From Echinarachnius parma (Eukaryota; Echinodermata; Echinoidea; Clypeasteroida; Echinarachniidae), in contig JBAMJV010004012.1 in assembly GCA_037951105.1 (NCBI GenBank), positions 62,001 through 126,000 on the forward strand: a stretch of 64,000 nt of DNA, in the 5' to 3' direction. Below the pieces are notes generated by a model, which did no database searches, was not told where the DNA came from, and saw nothing but the letters and a program-made list of their open reading frames with translations. The number at the start of each line of letters is the position of its first letter. Position 1 is the stretch's first letter. Made by a program: the position numbers and the translations under genes. Below are positions 39,101 to 51,317 of this stretch, one piece after another.

Positions 39101-39538
39101 AACTCACTTCAGCCACAGCCTCTGTTCCACCTAGTTCATTGATGAGTTCATCAAGGGTGTTTGGAGGTAGTTCGGCCGCAAGCTCATCTAACGTGTCCAT
39201 CAGCTCTTGCCTCATCAGTCTACCCCTCTCATAGGCATCATTGCCCGGCAGTAGACTGCTCTTGGTAGCTGTAAATGAATAAACAAACATAATAAATAAT
39301 GAATTAATCAAAAAATAAATAAATGAATGAATGAGCAATGATTCAAGGGTGTTTGGAGGTTGTTCAGCTGCAAGCTTATCTAATGTATCCATCAGTTTTT
39401 GCCTCGTCAGTCTCCCTCTCTCATAGGCATCGTTGGCTGGCAAAACACTGCTCTTAGTAGCTGCAATCAATGAGCAAAAGAATGAATAAATAAAGGAGTA
39501 AATGAACGATGGACTTACAAACAAATGACTGTCTGAAT

Positions 39539-39616
<78 letters not shown>

Positions 39617-42600
39617 TATCCATTTCATCAAGACCATAAGGCATTTGTAAAATTCCTCTTGAAATCCTTTTTCTTAATGAACAGCATTCTGCAAACATTT
39701 CTTACCAGAAGGTACAAGACTTGATAAGGTAGTGGATGCACTGTTGATGGAGAGGGCATCTTAGGCAATGTTCCTAAACACCTTTTGATACTTGATAATC
39801 TTAGACAATTCTGTCAACATACTCAACAATTCAGTTATTTGTATTCCATTTCTTACCAGAAGGTACAGAAGATGAAAGACTTTGTAAGGTAGTGTGTGCA
39901 CTGTCGTGAGAGAGGGACCTCGGCGTCTTGGGCATGATTCCCAGGGCCCTCAGAGCCTGGTCAGCCGCTGAGTCGATGCTGTCTATCTTGTTGGAGTTGC
40001 TCTTGGAAGATTTGGAGGAGGAGAGGGGTGCCTTCTTATCCTTCTTCCTCTTCTTGGTCTTTGGTTCTTTGCCTTTCCTACCACTCCTATTCAGCCATGG
40101 ATCTGGAATAAATAAAAAGTATTAATGGTGAAGAAACTATGACACTTAACAAAAGAAGACACAGGAGAACAAGAAATAGGACTGAAATGCTCTTTTTTGT
40201 TTGGCTTTTCCCCCTTTTAATAAATTTTCTTTGTCATGTATTTTTTTTTTATTCTTTGACTCGGCTATCTCATCTATCTATATTTGAAGAATATTAAAAC
40301 ATAGACGATAACAAATGGGAAAGATACGAAACAGAAATGTTATGATTCACTGATTTCAGTAAGGGCTGATGAAAAACATATAATGTATACATTTACACAT
40401 TCAACAACTGATGCTTTTCCATATTCCAACTTAGGATCTTTGTGAAACACCCCCCTGGTATCCCAGGTCCGCGCAGTGAAAAACAGGTCACATACTCACC
40501 ATCATCGGAGTCTGAGTTGCCAAAGGGATTGAAGTCATCCTCATCGTTGTCCGTATCAAAGAACGGCGACGACTCGTACGATGAGACCGATGACGAGTCT
40601 CCATCATCGTCCTTCTCTTCCTTCTTTGCCTTCTTGGTCTTCTTGTCTTTCTTCCCGTTGAGGCCGTCATCGTCGTCCTTGTCGTCGTCCGATGAACTCT
40701 CGCTGTCCTCCGCCCACCAATCCTTCATGATTCCCTTCTTCTTCCATTTCTTGCCTGGAATCGTCAAAATGAAAGGAATCAAATTAAAATGTTGCAAATA
40801 TAAGATTTATCCTGTTGCAAGTAAAGTTCTAAGCAATGATATAAGAACTGGAATCACCCACTGTTTGTATGTTCAAATTCATCACAGAATCTTTACCCCC
40901 CAAAGTTTCGCCTCCTCTGTGAATCACTATCCATTGGGCGATCAATTATTGACAGTTTAAAAGACGATCCAGCTAACCAGCCAACCATTATGCAATCACT
41001 AAAATGTCCCAGTTCTTGGAACTACAGTTTCATTGCTGAAGTGCATACATAAAAGTGTACAAATCAACAGAACAAAATACCATGGTCTATCCCCCTTCTA
41101 TTACATAATGACCTACTAACTTTTCTTTAACATAGCCCTCCGATCTGTGTTTCCCGGGAAGAAACCTAGAACATTACTTATATAAAGCTACATCCAAAAT
41201 AATGCACAAACAACAATTTACCAAATTTTCTCTTCTTCCCTTTCTTCTTCTTCTTGTCTCCATCAGATTTTTCCTCCTCACTGTCAAGACCATCAAGATT
41301 AAGATCATTGTCCTTGTGGTTCCCGTTGCTGAAGTTGAGCCCTAGCATGTTCATGGTCTTGTTGCGATCGGGAACGGGGAAGTGCTTCTCAATCAGAGAG
41401 GAGAACACACCCCTGAAAGCATAAAGAGAAAAAGGAAAAACAATTAACAATTTGTAAAAGAGTAAGATAATGAGGGGAAAAAATGGAAAATAAGCAAAGA
41501 GAATTGGGCTTCAAGACCTCTAGATTACTAGACTGGTGCTGTAACCACTGAGCTAGGCCATATTGATGGCGGCCCTTCTTCTATCTTTGAATTTTGTAGA
41601 AAAAGAAAAGACGTTACATAATTTGTAAAGAGAAAAAGAGAAGACTGTAAAAAAAAATGTAGTTTACTTCATTCAAGGCAGCTAATATAACAACTATGCT
41701 ACAACTTGATATTGACAGATCTATATGCAGACAACTACCACCCATAGAACCAGTATCCTGGAAATAAATGTCAAATGTATGGGGGATACTTGTCCAGGGC
41801 CACGTTGCAGAAAGAGATACAATCGATTGTAAGTTGCAATTGATCGTAAGTCACATCACGTGTTCTAGATGCGCAAATCTGATTGGTTGAAACGCGTAAA
41901 TTTTCTGACTTACGATCAATCGTAACTTACAATCGATTGTATCTCTTTCTGCAACGGGGCCCAGGAGTATAGCTATCCATTTGACAATTTGTCTTGGTGC
42001 TTTCTTGTAGGTAGTTGTCCAGGGCCCCGTTGCAGAAAGAGATACAATCGATTGTAAGTTGCAATTGATTTAATCGTAAGACAGAAAATTTGCGCGTTTC
42101 AACCAATCAGATTTGCTCATTTTGAATGCATGATCTGACTTACAATTAATTGTAGCTTACTATCGATTATGTCTCTTTCTGCAATGGGGTCCAGATATGT
42201 ATTAACTATTTGAAGCTTATTTGATTCCAGTATAACATGCATTCTCCATAGACCACTGCCATAGTATATTCTGGACCAGTCATGAATAGGCTAAACAGAT
42301 ATCAAATGACACTCACTTGGCCGTCGAGACAAAGTCACTGAGTTCTCCTCCGGCCTCCTCTAAGGCATCAAGGGTTCGTGCTTCTCCAGTTGACTGCAGA
42401 CCAATTACCACACACTGCAGAGAGAACAAATTAACTTAAACATTAGGATATCAAACAAAAACAACAAAAATAATACCAATGCAATAAACAGTAAAAAGTA
42501 AGAAATCATAGTCCGTGTTAACATTCCTATGAAGCAAAAAAAATCTTTTATACCTATGCATACAATAAAAACCTGTGTGTAGTAGCCACACAAGAGAAAC

Positions 42601-45600
42601 ACAAAAGGTGGCCATAATAGACAGGTGAAATCTATATACAGGTTCCATCACAGTTTTCTCTGCAAGGGATCAATTTTGGTGGTCACTGTTATGCAGACTG
42701 GATGTTATAGACAGGTGGCCGCTAAGACAGGTTAGACTGTATCAGTAAATACACTTTTGAATTATTAATGCCAATACAGAAATTTGAAAACTATTAAAAA
42801 ATTGTTGATTGGTCTCACCTTGCCATTCTTGACCGAGTCTCTGGCCAGTTTGACCACATGCCGGACCTTGGCTGCGATGCAGAGGTACTTGAAGAAGCGC
42901 TGATGGGCCGACCAAAACTGACCCCACATGGACTTGCACATGCGCTGGTCAGCATCCATGAGGCCTGCTGCCCGCTGGAAACGATCTCTGGCCATGACCC
43001 ACTGTCATTGGGAGAGAATTTTTGGAAGATATATTTATTAACAAGCTTTAAACAGCATTTAATTTTATCAAACATTATCTAATTTCATTTCATATCATGA
43101 ACTGGTTTGAACCAGAGCTGATCCCAGAGCACATTTGCTGGTCAGCGTCCATTAGGCTTGCTGCCCGCCGGAAACGGTCTCTGGCCATGTGCCACTGTCA
43201 GAGAATAAAAAGGAATATATGTTTATTGCATTTCATATATCATACACTGATTTGAATCAATCAGGATTGCTGTCCTCTTGAAAAAATATCTGGCTGTGTG
43301 CTAATATAATAATAATAATAATACTCAAGAGTAAGGGGGGGGGTAACAAAAAGAGCGTAATTCAAATGTATTTTTCCATCAGATCCTCTAACATGCCATT
43401 ATTTGATACCAAAAATTCAATAAGATTTCAAACTGACTTTTTGATAGATTTGTTCTAGATACAGAGCTGCCAAGTATCATTTGAGCATCTCAGTATTCTC
43501 AGCCCCCAAAAATCAGCATTTGGCTGAGGAAATCAGTAGTTTTCTGTCCTCCTTTGTTAAAAAACTAACAAACAAGTAGTTAATTTCTGTTTCAAGTTAT
43601 ATGGACAATAAATTCATATGAAATTGGTATATAGTTTACATATCAATTTGCGAATGAAGGAAGCACTTACCAGTCTGACCGCCTTGTTGTAGATGACTCT
43701 GAAATCCTCTGAGAGGGTGACCACCTTGATCTTAAAGCTGACTCCATGGAAGCTGAGCTGTCGGGCAAGGTACGTTCCCCTCAGCTTCATATCCATGGCA
43801 ACCATCTCCATGGCACCCACACCCCTAGGAAACAAAGATACATATATGTATGACATGAATATGTAAGCAACAGCAATTACCCGTTATATCATCTTCATAG
43901 CTAGACCTTTGAATTTTGAACTGATGTCACCAATTACAGTTTTACGAAATCACCCAGAATTTCAGTAAAATTGGATGGAAAATAAAACAAAAACCTCCCC
44001 CGGATCCATCTATAGCATAATTATTGAGTTAAGCCATCAGTTATTCTTGAAATAAAATGTGTAATGAAGAGTGTAATAAAAAGTGTGATAAAAAGACTAT
44101 GATAGATAATTAGACGAATTATACTATAACGCATCAGACACCTTTGTGGCAAATACATAAACACCAATCCTAAAAATATAGATGGAATTTTAATACATAC
44201 ATGTACATCCAGATAAAATTATGCTGTTTGGTAAATTTTAAGTAACAATTCTTCCCATAACTGTGCTTATATCATTGTTATCAACTTCAGCTGAGAGTGA
44301 TCTCTAAAAAAAAGTTCTTTCCACTATAAATCAATCACATTTAATCCACTTCACAATTAAATGTTACTACATTATGAAGAAGTATGATTACGAACACAAA
44401 ATCAATTCATAGCTCACCTTCTCTCAGTGGCTTGAATGAAGGCATTGAAGTCAGGGAAGGCAGTGCCTTTCCCCCAGATACCCAGACGGGACATGTACGC
44501 CATGTTACGTGGTTCCGAAGCACCTATATCAAAGAAAAGGAAGGGTCAAAATTCACATACCATAGATAAACAATATTGATGTAAAGATGGCTTGCAAGCC
44601 TATTTGTGATGCATAACAAAGGAAAGAAAGAGTCAAAGTAAAATATCATAGCAAAACGTTTAACTAAAATGGCTTAACAAATAGATCTGTGCAATGAAAG
44701 GCAGTGCCTTTTCCCCAGATACCCAGACGGGACATGTACACCATGTTACATGGTTCAGATGCACCTATATGTAGGAGAAAGGGTCAAATGTCGAAGGTCA
44801 AGTTCTGAATGGGTTAACATAAATAGCCATGATACATATTCTTTTTTTTTTTTTAATACAGAATATATAATAATAAATAGTTTGATAAATGGCCACAAAA
44901 TGATTTGATTTTTTGTTCTATGTACAAATATGAGTTCATTTGGGGAAATGTGATTAAATATGCAAAATTAACTATGTATCTTCAATTTTCAAATGTTAAT
45001 TTAGTGTTATAAAGAGTTATATTAACCAACCTGTAGCACTGCAGTACACGACTCTGGCCTTGGGGAGTTGTTTCTGCAGCTCCAGGACTGTGACACCAGT
45101 CTTGGTGGGCTTGGATGATCCCGTGGGGACCAGATTCTTGGCCTTGTGACACTCATCAAACACAATCTAGTCAAGTCTCGGTGTCAAGGAAGAAGAAGTT
45201 GATTTTTTGAAATGGAAGTAATGTTGCAAAGATATTTCAACTAGTCATGGTAACCCATCTAGGAACAGTCGACAAAATATTCAAGCTTGATGTGTGAAAG
45301 GACCATTCTAAACTTGTTGCTTCAAAACTGTGCCTATGATAGTCCTATACACAAAGGCATTTTACATATATTTGTTTTCATCATTCTACACGTGCTCTGT
45401 TGTGATTTATTATGGTTATATAAAATAAAAAAATATTTTCACGAAAGATGCTATATAACACTGTGTCTAAATGTCATAATTAATTAATCATTAGGCTGTT
45501 TGCAAAAAAATAAGCAATTGCTTGTGCTAGTCTTTTGATTGTGATTAAGCTAATAATCGTCACCACCTTTATTCATAAGCAGGCATTTGGTATATTGCTG

Positions 45601-48600
45601 TAGTGAAGATTATGAGCTCACCCCAACCAAAAACATAGCAAAGGCCATTGCTATGCATGAGATTTATTGTCTTAGACTGGGCTTAATATCTATGCAAATG
45701 TGTTTCATATCCAATCGAATTATTCTCAATGGATAAATAAGTGTAAAATATATTGACATGCGTCTTTGTGAAAGGATACGACCCCATCAAAGTCCTTGCC
45801 GCACCAGTGGAGCAGCTGCTTGAGCCTGGTACGATACTTGCTGCGATTCTGACTCTCTCCAATCAAAGATGAGTAGGTCGAGAAGATCACACCTTTCCGG
45901 ACGTGGCCGTTCTCAGTTGAGTTGATTTTGGCATACTTGAACTGGAAAGAAGTAAAAAACAAGGACAACTATTATAGACCATAAAGCAGATAAAAACAAG
46001 TGGCTGTTTGTCTCACTACAAGGTTTGCATGACTGGAATTATGATGCCATTCCGACTCTCTCCAATCAAAGATGAGTAAGTCGATAAGATCACACCTTTC
46101 CTGACGTGGCCGTTCTCAGTAGAGTTGATCTTGGCATACTTGAACTGGAAATTGGAATAAAATTAAGACAAGATTAAATAACCCCCAAAGCAGATAGGGC
46201 AAGTTGTTGACAGTGAATGTTATTTCACAACCAGAGTTGCATTGATTAGGAGTTATAATGCCATTCTGACTCTCTCCAATCAAATACAAGTAAATTGATA
46301 AGAGCACACCTTTCCGTAAGTGGCCGTTCTCAGTCAAGTTGATCTTGGCATACTTGAACTGTTGAGTGGAATTAAATTAGAACAAGATTAAATAACCCTC
46401 AAAGAAGAACTGAAAACAGGTAAGTTTTTGACAGTGAAGGTTATTCCATGTACAAGATTTGCGTTGGTGGAATTATGATGCCATTCTGACTCTGTCTCCA
46501 AAGACGAGTAGGTTGAGAAGATCATACCCTTTCGGACGTGGCCATTCTTTGTCGAGTTTATCTTGGCGTACTTGAAGAGGAAACAAAGACAAATTTATAA
46601 CGCTAACCACAACGCAGAAAAGAAACATGGCAAAGGTAAACAGGTTACTAATACAAAATAAATACAAAAGAAAACTTTTCTGGAAATGTTTTTGTACTGA
46701 CCTTGTTCAATGAATGAACTGGGATGTTGCTGGCTCCAATGTCCTTCAAGTCTCGCATGGCATCATACTTCAGATCATTAGAAACACTCAACCTGGTGAG
46801 AATGAAGAAAATGGGATTACCAAAAATTCATGAGTATATGGCAAACTCCAAACAATTACCATCATGATATAAAGATTCATGACCTATGATGAAACATCTC
46901 AGAAAATAATGCCCCCGGCCACTTTGTTGCAAAGCCTTAAGAAACTAAAAAATAGATTGCTCCATAGAATTCAGAGTCAGTAAATATAACCAAAGAGGTG
47001 AACACTCAACTAAGTCAACACAAAGAAGTTTTCTTAATTTCAAAACATTTCATATCAACACCCTTCTACTAGGATGCATAATTTCCCTTTGTTGCACACA
47101 ATTCTAGACCTCTTACAAGTCCAAATTTAATTCAATCAACTTTGCAAACATTAATTACTCACAAGTTGTGCAAACTAAATCCATTTCAGAACTGGTAAAA
47201 AACAAATACTTGTGCTGTATTCTATATCAAAATAAAAAAATACCAAAGAACATGTGAGTATTGATTCTGCTGTAGATGTATCCTTGATTTACACTAAGGA
47301 CTGCAAGTGAGATATGGATAAGAATTCTCCAGAGTATCCAGTGATTATACAGTACCCAAGTGTGACATCACAGCTATTTATTGCCATGGGTAATGGTTCT
47401 AAACAATATCAGGCAAGCCACAAATTTCTGACCTAGCAGTTGCTAGGAAGGCAATCATCCAGCTACAACAGTACAGCTCGGTCAAAACTTGAGTGTACTA
47501 TTAAACACATCTACTTGGCCCTGTAGTAAACAGGTTATGATATACTGGTCCCCCTTACCATATTGCTCTCTTCCTGCTCAGCATGTAGTTCTCTAGGATG
47601 ATGCCAGCCACTGTCCTCCCCTTTCCTACACCAGCACCATCACCTAATCAACAAAATGATCAGTATTGATCTATCATTCTAATTTAAAAAGTAATTTTCT
47701 CATGTAAATATATGGAAAAGGGAATATGGAATCACCAATTTAACATATTTAGCCAAAATAGTTCTCCAAGATAATGCCAGCCAGTCTCCCCCCCCCCCTT
47801 CCTACACCAGTACCATCACCTATAGAAAGAGATAATTTATTTACCATAATTATCAGAATTAGAACAGAATGGGTGACAAAATAATACATTATATCAATCT
47901 CAAAGGGAAGATGCAATTCATAGTAAGAATGTAACTCCATAAGGTTCATCAAGGTAATGCTAGCCACTGTCCTATTGTCATACCCTTTACAACAACAGCA
48001 TCATCACGTAACAAAGCAAATATCAAAGAACTATCATTAGATCACATAAATATATGCTGAAAACTATATCCACTTTAAAAGACGATGTTGTAAAATGGTC
48101 ATAAAGAATGACAAACTTTTTATTCCACTTGAATAGTTTCAATGGCAAAATGTGATGAACTGGGGGAAAATGGGCTTTATCTATTGTATGTTTTAATGCT
48201 ATCAAAAGATCAATCAGTCAAGTAAACTAACAGCAAATAAAAATATGACTCACCGACGAGAAAGCCAGCCCTGGTGCCATTGGGAAGCAGAGTTTCATGC
48301 TGCTGACAGGCATAGGTGATTGCCTCCAACTGAAGGGATGACAGATAGCCGTAGTCCAGTGTGCTTTCTGGGATGTTGAGATGGTACCAGACGTTGGGCG
48401 GCTGTACGCTGGCCATGGAACTCGTCTCCACCACCGGGTCAGGGTGACTCTGCCCGATTCGCACTGTCAAAAGAGAATATTACATTATGATCAACCCTTT
48501 CTTTACTATGGGTACAGTATCTCTGTCATTCAAACATTTTCTGTTCCGCTTATGACCCAAAAAACAGTGGCAACACCAGGGGAGAGGGGATGCAGTTGCC

Positions 48601-51267
48601 CCTCACTCATTCCAATGTGCTTTCAGGGATGCTGAGATGGTACCAGATCTTGGGCGGCTGTACGCTGGCCATGGAACTCGTCTCGACCACCAGGTCGGGG
48701 TGACTCTGTCCGATGCGCACTGTCAAAAGAGAATATTACATTGGTCCTCTGATTATCTAGACCTATAGATACATTCTTTCTATCCTTTCAAAAATTGTAT
48801 GTTCCTCTCATGACCAACTAACAGAACAAATAAACAGTGGCATCATCGGGGGAGAGGGATGTATTTGCCCCTCAGTCCAATGTGCTTTCAGGGATGCTGA
48901 GATGGTACCAGATGTTGGGCGGCTGTACACTAGATATGGAACTTTTCTTAATCACTGGGTCCGGGTGACTGCCAAATTTGCATGGGCAAACAAGATTATC
49001 ACACTGAGCCTCCTATTACGCTGAGCACATTCCCGCTCATCATTTCAAAATTTGTCTGTTCCACTTGTAAGCAATAATCAGTGGAGATGCTTAGTGTACG
49101 TGGTATGTTCTGCCTTAACGGCTTGCCTACCCCTCCCTCCCCAAAATCATGGGAACCTCTTATTTATTGTGAGCCGGTAATGAAAGGCATGCACCTGTCT
49201 TGCTCATTTGATGCATTTTTCCTTTTCTTATTCTATTTTGTATTGGGGGGGGGGGGGGGGGGGGTCGTCAAGCAGGTTGTGGACAGTTTTGAACTGACTT
49301 GCTCATGCCCCTCTTTTCAAACAAAAGGGCTTTGACCCCTGCTGCCTCCAAATATTTGTCTTAGAAACTGATTTGCCTTACCATGGGTTGGTAGTTAAAA
49401 GGCAAGACATTTTGCTTGATGGGAAATGTGTTAAATTTGTCACTTTCAGCAATCAGCCAAGAAATTCCAAACTTCAAATAAATATGTACAATACTTTGAT
49501 AACCTAGTGAAAACGGAAGGCTTTATAAATTTATAGCTGTAGGAATGTCACGCAAGAAAAGAACATAATATGTTTGTTTTTTTTAATGTAACAATCGATT
49601 CAAACAGTTAGATGCCAGCTTTACAGTAAGCGCTATGTCAAGAATCAAGATGTTACGTTATAAAATATGAAACAAAGGGAACAAAGAGATTTAGATTTAC
49701 TTGATGTGTATTTGGCACATAACCGGCTTTGCAGTTTGCAGTTAGCGCTCTATAAATTAATTATCAAAGAGCCTTACGTTTACTGGGTGTGTAGTTGGCG
49801 TAAGTCTCTGTAAACCCCATGGTTTCGTCCTCCTCCAGATCATCATCGTCATCCATGATGCGCATTGGATGCCTTCTAGATAATGTTAATGGCTTATTAG
49901 TACCCTGAAAAGAAAGAAAACAAAAGAAGCAATCAATTAAAGCTGCATTGATATTTTAACCTCAATTTCTCTTAACATTTTGTAGCATTTTTTGTCAATT
50001 AGGAAAAATCAGAAATTTCCTTTTAAGATACAGATCTGTCAAATTCAAGACATTCCTAATCTGTATGCTGAATTTGATACCAAATACTTTCTATAATATA
50101 GACCTGTTCAGTTTCTTGTTAACTTCCCAATTATTTGAAGCGTATGTCTGCAAGTGTAACTACTCAGGGGAAAGGAATATAAAGGAATTGATCACAATTT
50201 CTTATGTCCACTCACGATTCAGTTTATAAGCATTAAATCAAATACAAAGAAAATACAATTGATAATAAGTTTGATTAAAAGGAGAAAATACTTTGGCTGT
50301 GGTCTATGGAATGTGCATGTTATAGCAAAATCAAATCATCTAAGATGGGTTAAGACATACCTGAGAAGTTGATGGCAAGAATGGCATTTTCAGCTTTCCT
50401 ATGCTCTCATTGTTCTTCAGCAGTGACTGGAACGTAGGTGACCTATTGACGATAATGGATGATCCGTTCTTGGTCAAGTCTGCTGAGGACATGGAGTGGG
50501 ACAAAGGCTTGGGGTTCTGGTAAGGCTTTGGACTAGAGTCTTTCATTTTACTGTCCGTACTCAGCCTGAGGAGCGATGGTTCCGTGTACGACCTCGTCAA
50601 ACCCAACCCCGGCTTGACGTCACTGAGCACTATTGTCTGTCTGGGGCGCGAGGACTGTGCCTGCGAACTGGTGGTTGAAGGCCGCACAACAAATTTCACA
50701 AACTGTTTCACAGCGTCGGAGGATGCTTTCGAGCCATCGCTAGAGACAACTTTCCCTGACGATGTGGTCGTGAGAATGATCGGCTTGGTTGTCACAATTT
50801 GCTGACCGTCCGGCTTGTTGCTAATGATCCTGAGCACACTTCCAGGCAGTATCGCTTGAGAGTTGGAGTTTGAAGCCCTTCTTATCACAATGGTTGCTCT
50901 CGATGTTGTTGGTTGTACAGGAGTTTGACTGACTGTAGTGACAGTTGGTGCAGTGCTGACCGGTTGCTGAAAACCCTGTGATGAGAAGAGTTATTGCATA
51001 CTTAATTAAATACATGTATAGCAAACTGCAGTACTTAGTACATAAAATTATTTTATCATGAAGTTATTAATAACACTCTGGGAGTATGGTCAAGTGAATG
51101 AACGGATGAAGATTAGCTGGACAAAATAATGTGTACATGAATAAACCAATATATGAAAATGTGAATTATAGAATTAATTTATTATGCAATGTGTAAATAA
51201 ATGATTGACTCACTATCTGACCAACAGTCAGACTGACTGACAGACAGACATACATACATACATACAT

Positions 51268-51317
<50 letters not shown>

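Noticed and set aside
40442..40960. 172-codon plus-strand frame opposite SBNO1 exon 15
   Set aside because: It is the antisense shadow of the acidic/lysine-rich exon, whose minus-strand frame is spliced and conserved.
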